A DNA stretch of 64,000 nt from positions 2,674,501-2,738,500 of the forward strand of contig NZ_CP011509.1 of the NCBI RefSeq assembly GCF_001027285.1, read 5' to 3'. Source of the DNA: Archangium gephyra. Lineage in GTDB: Bacteria; Myxococcota; Myxococcia; Myxococcales; Myxococcaceae. Made by a program: the position numbers and the translations under genes. Shown here piece by piece: positions 25,458 through 34,615 of the stretch. Within the stretch, counting starts at the first letter, position 1. Every line of letters begins with the position of its first letter. The notes beneath the pieces are model-generated. The model saw only the letters and a program-made list of their open reading frames with translations, had not been told where the DNA came from and did not search any database.

Positions 25458-27146
25458 CTAGCGCCGATCGGCGAGCGGGCCCGGCGTCGGGGCGTTGGGA
25501 GCAGCGGCCAGGCCGGCCGGAGGCAGGCCCATCACCGAGATCTGCACATCGCCCGGCCGCACCTGGCTGCCGGGAATGCCCAGCCCGGCGCGCTGGATGA
25601 AGCGCTCGGTGGAGGGGTTGATGCGATCCAGGAAGGGCTGAGGCATCAGGCCCATCACCAGCACCAGCACCAGGAAGGGGGCCACGGTGGCGAACTCGCG
25701 CAGGCTCAGGTCCGTGAGGCCCTGGTTCTCGCGGTGGGTGAGGGGGCCGAAGAACACCTTCTGCACCATCCACAGCATGTACGCCGCGCCGAGGATGACG
25801 CCCAGGGTGGCGAAGGCACCGAAGGCCATGCCGAGGCTGCTCTTGAAGGTGCCCAGCAGCACCAGGAACTCGCCCACGAAGCCGTTGGTGCCCGGCACCG
25901 CCACGGACGAGAAGGTGATGATGAGGAAGGACGCCGTGTACACCGGCACCACCTTGGCGATGCCGCCGTAGTCGGACATCAGGCGGGTGTGGCGCCGCTC
26001 GTACAGGAAGCCGAACAGGAGGAACAGCGCGCCCGTGGACACGCCGTGGTTGAGCATCTGGTAGGCGCTCCCGGTGGCGCCCTCGGCGGTGAGCGCCAGG
26101 ATGCCCAGCATGCAGTAGCCCAGGTGGCTCACGGACGAGTAGGCGATGAGCTTCTTGATGTCCCGCTGCGCCAGGCACATGAGCGCGCCGTAGACGATGC
26201 CAATCACCGACAGCGTGGCCAGCAGGGGGCGGGCCTGGTGGGCGGCGGACGGGAAGAACGGGATGGCGAAGCGCCAGAAGCCGAACGTGCCCATCTTCAG
26301 CATGACGCCGGCCAGGATCATGGAGCCGGCCACGGGCGCCTGCACGTGGGCGTCGGGCAACCACGTGTGCACCGGCCACATCGGCACCTTGATGGCGAAC
26401 GCGATGGCGAAGGCGGCGAACAGCCAGGGGCCCCAGCGGTAGAGGATTCCGGCCATGCCCGCGAGCTGCGAGCAGTCGCCCCCGGTGCCCATGCACGCGG
26501 AGATCTGCGAGTTGGCGGCCGCCATGCTGTTGAAGATGGTGGCGTAGTCGAAGGAGCGGTTACCCGGGGTGCTGCTGATGAAGTAGATGGCGACGATGGC
26601 CACCAGCATGAGCAGCGAGCCGGCCAGCGTGTAGAGGAAGAACTTCACCGCGGCCATCTGGCGATCCTCGGCGCCCCACACGCCCACCAGCAGGTACATG
26701 GGGATGAGCATCGCTTCCCAGAAGATGTAGAAGAGCAGCACGTCCAGCGACACCAGCGCGCCGAGCATCACCGTCTGCAGCACCAGCAGCGCGAGGTGGA
26801 ACTCCTTCACGCGCTCGGTGATGTACGTCTGCGAGGCCATGACGACCAGCGGCCCCAGGAAGACGGTGAGCAGCAGCAGGCTGACGGCCAGGCCGTCCAC
26901 GCCGATGTGGTAGCTGACGCCGAGCTGCTCGAGCCACCGGGTGCGGTACTCGAGCTGGAACTCGGCGCCGGACGGCTCGAAGCGCAGGTAGGCCCAGACG
27001 CCGAACACCAGGTCCAGCAGCATGCCGATGAACGTGATGGTGCGGATCTGCCCGCGCTCGGCGCCCGGCAGCATCCACACGAGCACCGCGAACAGCAGCG
27101 GCAGGTAGACGACGAGGTTGAGCAGATGGGTATCGAAGAAGCTCAT
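25458..27146 (-). CDS. nuoM: NADH-quinone oxidoreductase subunit M
   Basis: 562 residues. Antiporter-like membrane subunit with 'IPMYLLVGVWGAEDRQMAAV', AFAIKVPMWPVHTWLPDAH and 'KKLIAYSSVSHLGYCMLGI', carrying the conserved lysines of the proton path. Its ATG overlaps the nuoL stop by 4 nt. The C-terminus has a Pro/Ala-rich extension after the last helix. Confidence 0.96.
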   Translation of the reverse strand: MSFFDTHLLNLVVYLPLLFAVLVWMLPGAERGQIRTITFIGMLLDLVFGVWAYLRFEPSGAEFQLEYRTRWLEQLGVSYHIGVDGLAVSLLLLTVFLGPLVVMASQTYITERVKEFHLALLVLQTVMLGALVSLDVLLFYIFWEAMLIPMYLLVGVWGAEDRQMAAVKFFLYTLAGSLLMLVAIVAIYFISSTPGNRSFDYATIFNSMAAANSQISACMGTGGDCSQLAGMAGILYRWGPWLFAAFAIAFAIKVPMWPVHTWLPDAHVQAPVAGSMILAGVMLKMGTFGFWRFAIPFFPSAAHQARPLLATLSVIGIVYGALMCLAQRDIKKLIAYSSVSHLGYCMLGILALTAEGATGSAYQMLNHGVSTGALFLLFGFLYERRHTRLMSDYGGIAKVVPVYTASFLIITFSSVAVPGTNGFVGEFLVLLGTFKSSLGMAFGAFATLGVILGAAYMLWMVQKVFFGPLTHRENQGLTDLSLREFATVAPFLVLVLVMGLMPQPFLDRINPSTERFIQRAGLGIPGSQVRPGDVQISVMGLPPAGLAAAPNAPTPGPLADRR

Positions 27147-29365
27147 TTCATCACCAGGATGAGCGCGTACACCGCGCCGCCGAGCAGGGCCAGGGCCATC
27201 ACCGCGGCATAGGCCTGTGCGTCTCCCGTCTGCACGTAGCGCAGCGCACTACCCACGCGGGCCGTGACCCACGCGGTACCGCGCACCGCCACCGTGTCGA
27301 TGAGGAGGGTGTCCACCAGCTTGTAGAGGATGGCGCTCACGTTCTTCACCGGCCGGATGACCAGGAACTCGTAGGCCTCATCCACATAGAACTTGTTCTG
27401 CGTGAAGCGCCGCACGCCGCGGGCGAAGGCCGGAGCCGGCTGGCCCACCCGCGAGGGGAAGAACTTCAGGTACATGAAGCCGGCCGCCGCACCGCCCGCC
27501 AGCGCCACCAGCCACGCCTTGAGGTAGTCGGCGATGCTCGGGACGCTGTGGTCCAGCGCCACCTCGCCGCCGCGGGCGGCGATGCGCTCGGCGCTGGAGA
27601 ACACGGGGCCGAGGAAGTTCTCCATCACCGGCTGCATGACCCCACCCCGGCCCGGCATCAGCGGCAGCGCCTGGACGAGCGCGACGACGCTGAGGCCCGC
27701 GAGAATCCACAGCGGCGCCGTCATCCGCCAGTCGCTCTCGTGCGCGTGGGGAATCTTCGCCTCCGGCGAGCGCTTGCCCTCGAAGGTGAGCAGGTACACG
27801 CGCGACATGTAGAAGGCGGTGCAGGCGGCGATGAGCAGGCCCACGTAGTAGATGGCGCTCGAGGCCCACTCGTACCCGTGCAGGTGGTTGTGGTGGATGC
27901 CGTGGAAGATGGCGTCCTTGGAGAAGAAGCCGGAGAGCGGGACGATGCCGGTGATGGCGAGCGTGGCCACCAGGAAGGTGAACCACGTGTGCTTCATCTC
28001 GCGGCGCACGCCGCCCAGCTTCTTGATGTCCGTCTCGTCCGCGTTGCCGTGCATGACGCTGCCGGCGCCGAGGAAGAGGCAGGCCTTGAAGAAGGCGTGG
28101 GTGACCAGGTGCAGCACGGCCGCCCAGAAGATGCCCATGCCCACGCCCATGAACATGATGCCCAGCTGGGACACGGTGGAGTAGGCGAGCACCTTCTTGA
28201 TGTCGTCCTGCGCGAAGGCGATGAGCGCGGCCAGCAGCGAGGTGATGGTGCCGATGATGGCCACCGTCACCATGGCGGTGGGGCTGAGCACGAGCAGGAA
28301 GCTCATGCGGCTGAAGAGGTAGACGCCCGCGGTCACCATCGTCGCCGCGTGGATGAGGGCGGAGACGGGAGTCGGGCCGGCCATGGCGTCCGGCAGCCAC
28401 ACGTACAGCGGGAACTGGGCGCTCTTGCCCGCCGCGCCGAGCAGGAACAGCAGCATCGCCACCGTGAGCACGCCACCGAAGGTGCGGCCCTGGAGCGGCC
28501 CCTCGGAGATGGGCGACTCCAGGCTGAGGCCACCCTGGGCCTTCTCCGCCGTCACGTGCAGCGCGTTGGCCATGACCTCCAGACCCTGGAAGGACACGGG
28601 GCCCTTCATCTGCAGGCCCTCGCGGAAGCGCACCTGGGCCGTGTCCGGGGCGCCACCCACCATGCTGAAGTTGGGGCCGGTCGCCTGGGTGTTGAAGGCG
28701 CTCACCAGCAGGATGATGAGGAAGGTGGCGATGAGGAACGCGAAGTCACCGATGCGGTTGGTGACGAACGCCTTGCGGCCCGCCCACGCCTTGGCCGTGT
28801 CCGAGTACCAGAAGCCGATGAGCAGGTAGCTGGCCATACCGACGCCCTCCCAGCCCACGAAGAGCAGGACCAGGTTGTCGGCCAGCACCAGCGTCAGCAT
28901 CGCCGCCACGAAGAGGTTGAGGTACGCGAAGTACCGCCAGTACCCATCGTCGTGGGACATGTAGCTGGTGGAGTACAGGTGGATGAGGAAGCCCACGCCG
29001 GTGATGACCAGCAGCAGGGTTCCCGACAGGTGGTCCACCAGCAGGCCGAAGTTCACCCGGAAGGTGCCGGCCGAGAACCACGTGCCGAAGTCATACCCGA
29101 AGGCGTAGCGGATGGAGCCCGACGAGAAGGCGTTCTCCATCGACACCGCCTGGGAGGCCTCCAGCGGGCTCACCGACAGGAACGCCGACAGCGACAGCAG
29201 GAAGGAGCCCGCCACCGCGGCGCAGGCCACCAGGTAGACGTTGGCGCGGCCGAGCATCCGGCCAAACACGCCGCAGATGAACGCGCCCAACAGGGGCAGG
29301 GCGATGATCAGCCACAGAGCGGAGGGATCCAGCCGCAACTGAAGGAGGAATTGCTTGAGTTCCAT
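27143..29365 (-). CDS. nuoL: NADH-quinone oxidoreductase subunit L
   Basis: 740 residues, the largest membrane-arm subunit: an antiporter domain ('AAGKSAQFPLYVWLPDAMAG', 'HAATMVTAGVYLFSRMSFL') followed by the long lateral-helix region that spans nuoM/nuoN. An insert of about 60 residues near 215-275 (VGGAPDTAQVRFREG and on) enlarges one loop. It works in proton pumping coupled to NADH oxidation. It lies 39 bp after nuoK. Confidence 0.96.
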   Translation of the reverse strand: MELKQFLLQLRLDPSALWLIIALPLLGAFICGVFGRMLGRANVYLVACAAVAGSFLLSLSAFLSVSPLEASQAVSMENAFSSGSIRYAFGYDFGTWFSAGTFRVNFGLLVDHLSGTLLLVITGVGFLIHLYSTSYMSHDDGYWRYFAYLNLFVAAMLTLVLADNLVLLFVGWEGVGMASYLLIGFWYSDTAKAWAGRKAFVTNRIGDFAFLIATFLIILLVSAFNTQATGPNFSMVGGAPDTAQVRFREGLQMKGPVSFQGLEVMANALHVTAEKAQGGLSLESPISEGPLQGRTFGGVLTVAMLLFLLGAAGKSAQFPLYVWLPDAMAGPTPVSALIHAATMVTAGVYLFSRMSFLLVLSPTAMVTVAIIGTITSLLAALIAFAQDDIKKVLAYSTVSQLGIMFMGVGMGIFWAAVLHLVTHAFFKACLFLGAGSVMHGNADETDIKKLGGVRREMKHTWFTFLVATLAITGIVPLSGFFSKDAIFHGIHHNHLHGYEWASSAIYYVGLLIAACTAFYMSRVYLLTFEGKRSPEAKIPHAHESDWRMTAPLWILAGLSVVALVQALPLMPGRGGVMQPVMENFLGPVFSSAERIAARGGEVALDHSVPSIADYLKAWLVALAGGAAAGFMYLKFFPSRVGQPAPAFARGVRRFTQNKFYVDEAYEFLVIRPVKNVSAILYKLVDTLLIDTVAVRGTAWVTARVGSALRYVQTGDAQAYAAVMALALLGGAVYALILVMK

Positions 29366-29404
29366 GGGCGGAGAGCTCGTTTGGCGGAATGAGGTGCCGG
29401 GACG

Positions 29405-29707
29405 TCAGTGCTTCATCGTCCGGATTTCTTCGATGCTCACGGTGCCCCGGCTGCGGAACACGGCGATGACGATGGCCAGGCCGATGGAGGCCTCGGCCGC
29501 CGCGACCGCGATCACGAAGAACGCGGACACGTGCCCCACCAGGTGACCGTTCTGCTTGGCGAAGGCGAGGAACGTCAGGTTCGCCGCGTTGAGCATGAGC
29601 TCCACGCACATGAACACCACCAGCGCGTTGCGGCGGATCAGCACGCCGAACATGCCGAGGCAGAACAGGGCGGCGGCGAGGATGAGGTAGTAGGAGATCG
29701 GGACCAT
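29405..29707 (-). CDS. nuoK: NADH-quinone oxidoreductase subunit K
   Basis: 100 residues, three membrane helices, with the conserved glutamates in 'VVFMCVELMLNAANLTFLAF' and 'IAVAAAEASIGLAIVIAVFR'. Normal length for the family. It starts 57 bp after the nuoJ stop within the same operon. Confidence 0.95.
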   Translation of the reverse strand: MVPISYYLILAAALFCLGMFGVLIRRNALVVFMCVELMLNAANLTFLAFAKQNGHLVGHVSAFFVIAVAAAEASIGLAIVIAVFRSRGTVSIEEIRTMKH

Positions 29708-29764
29708 GGCCGTGGGAAGGGCGAGCGCCGCCCGCCTTCTAGCAGAGGGTTGAAGAGGACGGGC

Positions 29765-30280
29765 TCAAATCCGCGACTTGGCCACCACGACCGCGCCCAC
29801 CATGGCCACCAGCAGCAGGAGGCTGACGGCCTCGAAGGGCAGCAGCCACTGGGTGTAGATGACCTGGCCGATGGCCGGCAGCGTGCCGAAGCCGCTCGCG
29901 ACGGCCTGGGCCCCGGTGAACGTCGTCGTGGACGCCGGCATCCGCCAGATGGCCATCACCAGCACCACCAGCAGTCCCGCCGCCGCGCCCCCGCCCAGGA
30001 TGCGCGAGACCGTCAGCCGTGGTCCGGCCGCCGTCTCCTCGCCCAGGTTGAGCAGCATGATGACGAACAGGAAGAGCACCATGATGGCGCCCGCGTAGAC
30101 CAGCACCTGCAGCACCGCCACGGTGTGGGCCCACAAGAGCACGTAGATGCCGGCCAGGAAGAAGAACGTGGCCACCAGCGACATCGCCGAGCTGATGGCG
30201 CTCTTGGCGAAGATGACCATCCCGGCGGAAAGCAGCGTCAGGAGCGCGAAGGCTCCGAAGAGAACCAGCTCGACGTTCAC
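29765..30280 (-). CDS. nuoJ: NADH-quinone oxidoreductase subunit J
   Basis: 171 residues from the GTG at 30280, which overlaps the nuoF stop (GTGA). This gives the family-like start VNVELVLFGAFALLTLL, whereas a longer frame upstream would run through nuoF out of frame. Five helices, with the pi-bulge helix region 'VLQVLVYAGAIMVLFLFVIM'. Membrane-arm subunit of complex I. Confidence 0.93.
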   Translation of the reverse strand: MNVELVLFGAFALLTLLSAGMVIFAKSAISSAMSLVATFFFLAGIYVLLWAHTVAVLQVLVYAGAIMVLFLFVIMLLNLGEETAAGPRLTVSRILGGGAAAGLLVVLVMAIWRMPASTTTFTGAQAVASGFGTLPAIGQVIYTQWLLPFEAVSLLLLVAMVGAVVVAKSRI

Positions 30281-31611
30281 GACCAGTCTCCGAACGCGCC
30301 CCAGGGCTTGTCGCCGAACGGGCAGCGGTGCTCGCGGATGTGCGCCTCGAACTCGTCGCGGAAGCGCATGAGGAAGGAATGGGTCGGCAGCGCCGCGGCA
30401 TCGCCCAGCGCGCAGATGGTGTTGCCCAGGCCGATCGGCGGGTAGGGCGCGATGGAGGACGCCACGTTGGAGAGGATCTCCACGTCGCCCGGCTCGCCCC
30501 GGCCCTCTTCGAGCTTCCGCAAGAGGCGGGTCTGCCAGGGCGTGCCCTCGCGGCACGGGGTGCACTGGCCGCAGGACTCCTCGGCGTAGAAGCGCGCCAC
30601 GCGCCACAGGCTGCGCACCATGCAGGTGGTGTCATCCATGACGATCACGCCACCGGAGCCCGCCATGGTCTGCTTCACCTTGACGGCCTCGAACTCCATG
30701 GCCACGTCCAGCTCGTCCGGGCTGAGGATGGGCGCCGAGGAGCCGCCGGGAATCACGGCCTTCACCTTGCGCCCCGCGGGCAGGCCGCGGCCGTACTTGT
30801 CGTCGAAGATGAGCTGGTTGAAGGTGGCCTCGAGCGGCACCTCGTACACGCCCGGGCGGTTCACCGTGCCGGAGAGGCACACCAGCCGCGTACCGCCCGA
30901 CTTGTCGGTGCCCAGGCCGGCGTACCAGGCCGGGCCGCGGGTGAAGATGTGGGGCACGCTGGCGAGCGTCTCCACGTTGTTCACCACCGTGGGCGAGCCG
31001 AACAGGCCCACCACCGCGGGGAACGGCGGCTTGAGCCGGGGCCAGCCCTTCTTGCCCTCGAGGCTCTCCAGCAGCGCCGTCTCCTCGCCGCAGATGTAGG
31101 CGCCCGCGCCGCGCACCACGTAGCAGTCCAGCTGGTAGTCCTTGCCCAACACCTTCTTGCCGAAGATGCCGGCGGCGTACGCCTCGCGGATGGCCGCGTT
31201 GGTGCGCTCCGCCTGGAACTTGAACTCACCGCGCAGGTACACGTAGCAGGTGTGCACGCCCAGCGCGTAGGACGCGATGGCGATGCCCTCCAGCATCATG
31301 TGCGGATCGTGCTCGAGGATGTAGCGGTCCTTGAAGGTGCCCGGCTCGGACTCGTCGCCGTTGACGGCCAGGTACTTGGGCTTGGGGCTGTCCTTGGGGA
31401 CGAAGCTCCACTTGAGGCCCGTGGGGAAGCCGGCGCCGCCGCGGCCGCGGAGGTTCGACTTCTTCACCTCGTCGATGATCTGCGCCGGCGCCATCTCCAG
31501 GGCCTTCTCCAGACCCTTGTAGCCGCCACGCTTCTTGTACTCGTCGAGCTTCCAGGAGTTGGGCTTCCCCCAGGCCGCCGAGATGAGCGGTTCGAATGCC
31601 GTTGTCGCCAT
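30277..31611 (-). CDS. nuoF: NADH-quinone oxidoreductase subunit F
   Basis: 444 residues from ATG 31611 (MATTAFEPL). It carries the NADH-binding glycine loop GRGGAGFPTGLKW, FMN-site residues NGDESEPGTFKDR and the 4Fe-4S ligands CGQCTPCREG plus a later Cys (GNTICALGD). It accepts hydride from NADH into FMN and passes electrons to the Fe-S chain. It is 26 bp downstream of nuoE. No nuoG follows; nuoJ comes directly after. Confidence 0.97.
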   Translation of the reverse strand: MATTAFEPLISAAWGKPNSWKLDEYKKRGGYKGLEKALEMAPAQIIDEVKKSNLRGRGGAGFPTGLKWSFVPKDSPKPKYLAVNGDESEPGTFKDRYILEHDPHMMLEGIAIASYALGVHTCYVYLRGEFKFQAERTNAAIREAYAAGIFGKKVLGKDYQLDCYVVRGAGAYICGEETALLESLEGKKGWPRLKPPFPAVVGLFGSPTVVNNVETLASVPHIFTRGPAWYAGLGTDKSGGTRLVCLSGTVNRPGVYEVPLEATFNQLIFDDKYGRGLPAGRKVKAVIPGGSSAPILSPDELDVAMEFEAVKVKQTMAGSGGVIVMDDTTCMVRSLWRVARFYAEESCGQCTPCREGTPWQTRLLRKLEEGRGEPGDVEILSNVASSIAPYPPIGLGNTICALGDAAALPTHSFLMRFRDEFEAHIREHRCPFGDKPWGAFGDWS

Positions 31612-31637
31612 GGAATCAGGTTCCTTGATGGAGGAGG

Positions 31638-32168
31638 TCAGGAGAGCTTGTCGAAGATCGCGTCCAGCTTGGCCTTCGTGAGGCTCTCGTGGTGGTCCTC
31701 GTTGATTTGCAGGCACGGCGCGGTGCCGCAAGAGGCGAGGCACTCGGTCTCGCGCAGGGTGAAGCGCTCGTTCGCCTCACCGGCCTTCAGCCCGAGCTTC
31801 TGCTCCAGGTAGGCGAGCATCTTCTCCGCGCCCCACAGGGCACAGGAGAGGTTGGTGCAGACGTCCACCACGTACTTACCGGGCTTCTTCAGGTGGTACA
31901 TCACGTAGAAGCTGGCGACCTCGTAGGCGCGCTCGGGCGTGACGCCCAGCCGGCTGGCGACCAGCTTGAGTCCCTCGGGGGGCAGCCAGCCTTTCAGCTC
32001 CTGAAGGAGCCGCAGCGCGGGAAGCATCGCGGCGCTTTTACGATCGGCCGGGTAGTGCGAGAGGATCTCCGCGATCTCCGCATCGAACTTCTTCTGCTCT
32101 TCGGGGGTGAACAGGGGCTCCGCCATGGCGGGCGCTTCGTAAGTCTCGAAAGGCTTCGTTGTCAACAT
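31638..32168 (-). CDS. nuoE: NADH-quinone oxidoreductase subunit E
   Basis: Thioredoxin-like [2Fe-2S] subunit with ligands in CTNLSC (C-x4-C) and CLASC (C-x3-C), and the family stretch 'YEVASFYVMYHLKKPGKYVV'. 176 residues from ATG 32168; an internal ATG at 32126 (MAEPLFTPEEQ) would give 162 and is equally possible, as neither has a clear ribosome site. First gene of the partial nuo operon, diverging from the PilZ-receiver gene. Confidence 0.94.
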   Translation of the reverse strand: MLTTKPFETYEAPAMAEPLFTPEEQKKFDAEIAEILSHYPADRKSAAMLPALRLLQELKGWLPPEGLKLVASRLGVTPERAYEVASFYVMYHLKKPGKYVVDVCTNLSCALWGAEKMLAYLEQKLGLKAGEANERFTLRETECLASCGTAPCLQINEDHHESLTKAKLDAIFDKLS

Positions 32169-32229
32169 AAACCCACGGCGCTACACTCAGGCCCATCAGC
32201 GAAATGCCGAGCGATTTCAAGCCCTTGTT

Positions 32230-32985
32230 ATGAACCGGGGATCAGACGACAAGCGCGACGAGCCCCGGGTGCCCCTCGTGCTGAGGGTGCAGTTCCCGAA
32301 TCAGGAGCGAATGGTGGCGGTCACGGAGAACCTCTCCAAGGGGGGGATCTTCGTGCAGACCGACCGCACGTTCACGCCTGGGCAGGAGCTGGGACTGGCA
32401 CTTTCTTTCCCGGGGCTCATGAATCCGGTACAAGTCGTGGGGACGGTGGCCTGGGTCCGCCCAGCATCCGATGAGGCGCCGGGTGGTGTCGGCATCCGGG
32501 TGGTGCGCGATCAGGATCGGCAGCGATTGGGTGAAATCTTGAGCTCGGCAGGACAGACCCGCGCGTCGGACCGGACGGCCCTCCCCGCCGAGGGCTATCG
32601 TGTGCTCATCGTCGAGGACAACCCGCACATCGTCGAGATGTACAGCTACGTGCTCAAGAAGCTGGCGAGCGGCGAGCTGGCGGGCAAGGTGCCGCTGGAG
32701 GTCCACTTCTCGCCGGACGGGCACCACGCGCTGCAGGCGCTGCGCTCCACCCAGTTCAGCCTGGTGATGACGGACCTGTACATGCCGGTGATGGATGGCT
32801 TCGCGCTCATCGAGCGCATCCGCGCCGAGGAGCCGCTCAAGTCCATTCCCGTGGTGGCCATCTCCGCGGGAGGCCCGGAGGCCCGCGAGCGCGCCATGCA
32901 GCTGGGCGTGGACATCTACCTGCGCAAGCCGGTGCGTTTCCAGGAAGTGCTGGAGACGGTGAAGCAGCTGCTGCACATTCCGTGA
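32230..32985 (+). CDS. PilZ (TIGR02266) - receiver fusion protein
   Basis: 251 residues. The N-terminal ~100 residues are a PilZ-like domain of the myxobacterial TIGR02266 type (DEPRVPLVLRVQF, ENLSKGGIFVQT, 'GGVGIRVV'). A linker and a receiver domain follow with D182 as phosphoacceptor (TDLYMPVMDGF), an acidic pocket in LIVEDN and Lys in 'IYLRKPVRF'. PilZ proteins often bind c-di-GMP, but the full RxxxR motif is not evident here. The reversed order (receiver last) suggests phosphorylation-tuned PilZ signalling. Diverges from nuoE at 61 bp. Confidence 0.88.
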   Translation: MNRGSDDKRDEPRVPLVLRVQFPNQERMVAVTENLSKGGIFVQTDRTFTPGQELGLALSFPGLMNPVQVVGTVAWVRPASDEAPGGVGIRVVRDQDRQRLGEILSSAGQTRASDRTALPAEGYRVLIVEDNPHIVEMYSYVLKKLASGELAGKVPLEVHFSPDGHHALQALRSTQFSLVMTDLYMPVMDGFALIERIRAEEPLKSIPVVAISAGGPEARERAMQLGVDIYLRKPVRFQEVLETVKQLLHIP

Positions 32986-33083
32986 GAGCAGGCCCTGCGC
33001 GCAGGCCGTGCGAGCAGGCGCCGCTGGCCGAGCAGGGAGGCTGATTTGAGGCAGGGCTCCGGGACGCGTAGAGTCCGGCCCAC

Positions 33084-34556
33084 ATGCCCAAGTCCTCCAT
33101 CCACCGCGATACCGTCTGCGGCGAGGCGCTGTTCATCCTCCAGAGCCTGAGGGAGAACGGCCGTCTGGGACGCTCCAACAAGCTGGCCGACGTGAAGGCC
33201 GCCCTCGAGCCGTCCGTCTCGCTGGAGTTCGACAGCTACTACCTCTTCCTGCGCAAGTACCTCTACATCGCCCTGGATCACCGCGAGGCGCAGCTGCGCC
33301 TGACGGATCTGGGAGAGCGCGTGGTGGATGGCGAGCTGCAGGACAAGTTCGGCATGGAGGTGGGGGAGTTCTTCGCCGAGCAGCTCGGCACGGACCCGGC
33401 CATTGCCCACCTGCGTGACTCCGACGGGGCCCATTCCTCCATGCCGCCGCCTCCGCCGGAGGGCTACCTCGAGGAGCCGGAGGTGACGCGGACCGCGGAG
33501 CCGCCGATTCCCTCGCTGCCGAGGTCCCGCACGTCCGGGACGTTCGGCTTCGAGGTGCCGGTGGCCGCTCCCGTGCCGGTGCCGCCCCCGGTGGCCAGCG
33601 TCCGCAACGAGGCCGTCCCCCTGCCGCCCGCCGCGCCCGTGCCCGCCGTTGCTCCCATGGCGTCTCAAGCTCCCGTCGCCGCCGCTCCCGTGGCCAAGGC
33701 CCCGGAGCTGTTGGATCAGCGCTACCAGAAGCTCGAGTCGCTCGGTACCGGGCCGCTCGGCACCGCGTACAAGGGCCGCTTCAACGCGCTCGGGCTGGAC
33801 ATCTGCGTCAAGGAGCTGAAGGACATCTTCGGCTACTTCTCCTTCCTGCAGCGCGGCGACGTGCTCAAGCGGCTGAAGAAGGAGCTGTGCGCGCAGGCCC
33901 AGGTGCGCCACCCCGGCATCGTCCAGGTGCTGGACCAGAACACGGAGACGGCCCGGCCCTACTACGTGCTCGAGCTGCTGCACGGCAGTCTCAAGGGCAA
34001 GCTGGAGGAAGGGGAGGGCAAGGGCGTGCCGGTGGCGCTCGCCCTGCGCTGCTTCCTGCAGTGCGCCTATGCGCTGCGCGCCGCGCACGCCGCGGGCCTC
34101 ACCCACCACAACCTCAAGCCGGAGAACGTGCTCTTCGACGTCTACGGCAACGCGAAGCTGGGCGACTTCGGCCTGGTGCGCGTGGTGGAGCAGGACGCCT
34201 CCAAGGGGCTGCCCCAGGTCTTCGTGGGCGCCAGTGGCATGGTGTACCTGGCCCCCGAGCTCATCCAGCCGCAGCGCGCGAAGGAGGCCGGTCCCGCCGC
34301 CGACGTCTACGGGCTGGGCATCCTCCTCTACGAGATGCTCACCGGGCAGATTCCGGGCCGCCGCTCGCCGCTGCCCTCCGAGGTCAACCCCGAGGCCCCC
34401 GCTGGCCTGGATGCCATCTTCGACAAGATGACCCAGGACCGCGTGGACCAGCGCTACCCGGACCTCGACGCCATGCTGGAGGACTTCTACAAGTCCTTCC
34501 CCGAGGCGCAGTTCCTCGCCAAGGGCGATCTCATCCTGTCCTCGGAGCCGCGCTGA
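33084..34556 (+). CDS. Predicted pseudokinase with unique N-terminal domain
   Basis: 490 residues. Residues 1-110 form an unrecognised domain (RDTVCGEALFILQSLRENGR, 'LEFDSYYLFLRKYLYIALDH'), then a Pro/Ala-rich linker (120-210), then a Hanks-type kinase fold (212-470). The ATP-anchoring K243 (CVKELK) and D361-F-G are kept. The catalytic loop reads THHNLKPEN, so the catalytic Asp of HRD is Asn343, and the glycine loop is poor (GTGPLGTAYKG). This predicts little or no phosphotransfer and a scaffolding or sensing role. No transmembrane helix. Neighbours give no partner. Confidence 0.85.
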   Translation: MPKSSIHRDTVCGEALFILQSLRENGRLGRSNKLADVKAALEPSVSLEFDSYYLFLRKYLYIALDHREAQLRLTDLGERVVDGELQDKFGMEVGEFFAEQLGTDPAIAHLRDSDGAHSSMPPPPPEGYLEEPEVTRTAEPPIPSLPRSRTSGTFGFEVPVAAPVPVPPPVASVRNEAVPLPPAAPVPAVAPMASQAPVAAAPVAKAPELLDQRYQKLESLGTGPLGTAYKGRFNALGLDICVKELKDIFGYFSFLQRGDVLKRLKKELCAQAQVRHPGIVQVLDQNTETARPYYVLELLHGSLKGKLEEGEGKGVPVALALRCFLQCAYALRAAHAAGLTHHNLKPENVLFDVYGNAKLGDFGLVRVVEQDASKGLPQVFVGASGMVYLAPELIQPQRAKEAGPAADVYGLGILLYEMLTGQIPGRRSPLPSEVNPEAPAGLDAIFDKMTQDRVDQRYPDLDAMLEDFYKSFPEAQFLAKGDLILSSEPR

Positions 34557-34615
34557 CGCCTCCCGTGTGACGAGTGCTCGCGGCCGACGGGCCGGGCTGT
34601 CAGACTCGCTCCACC

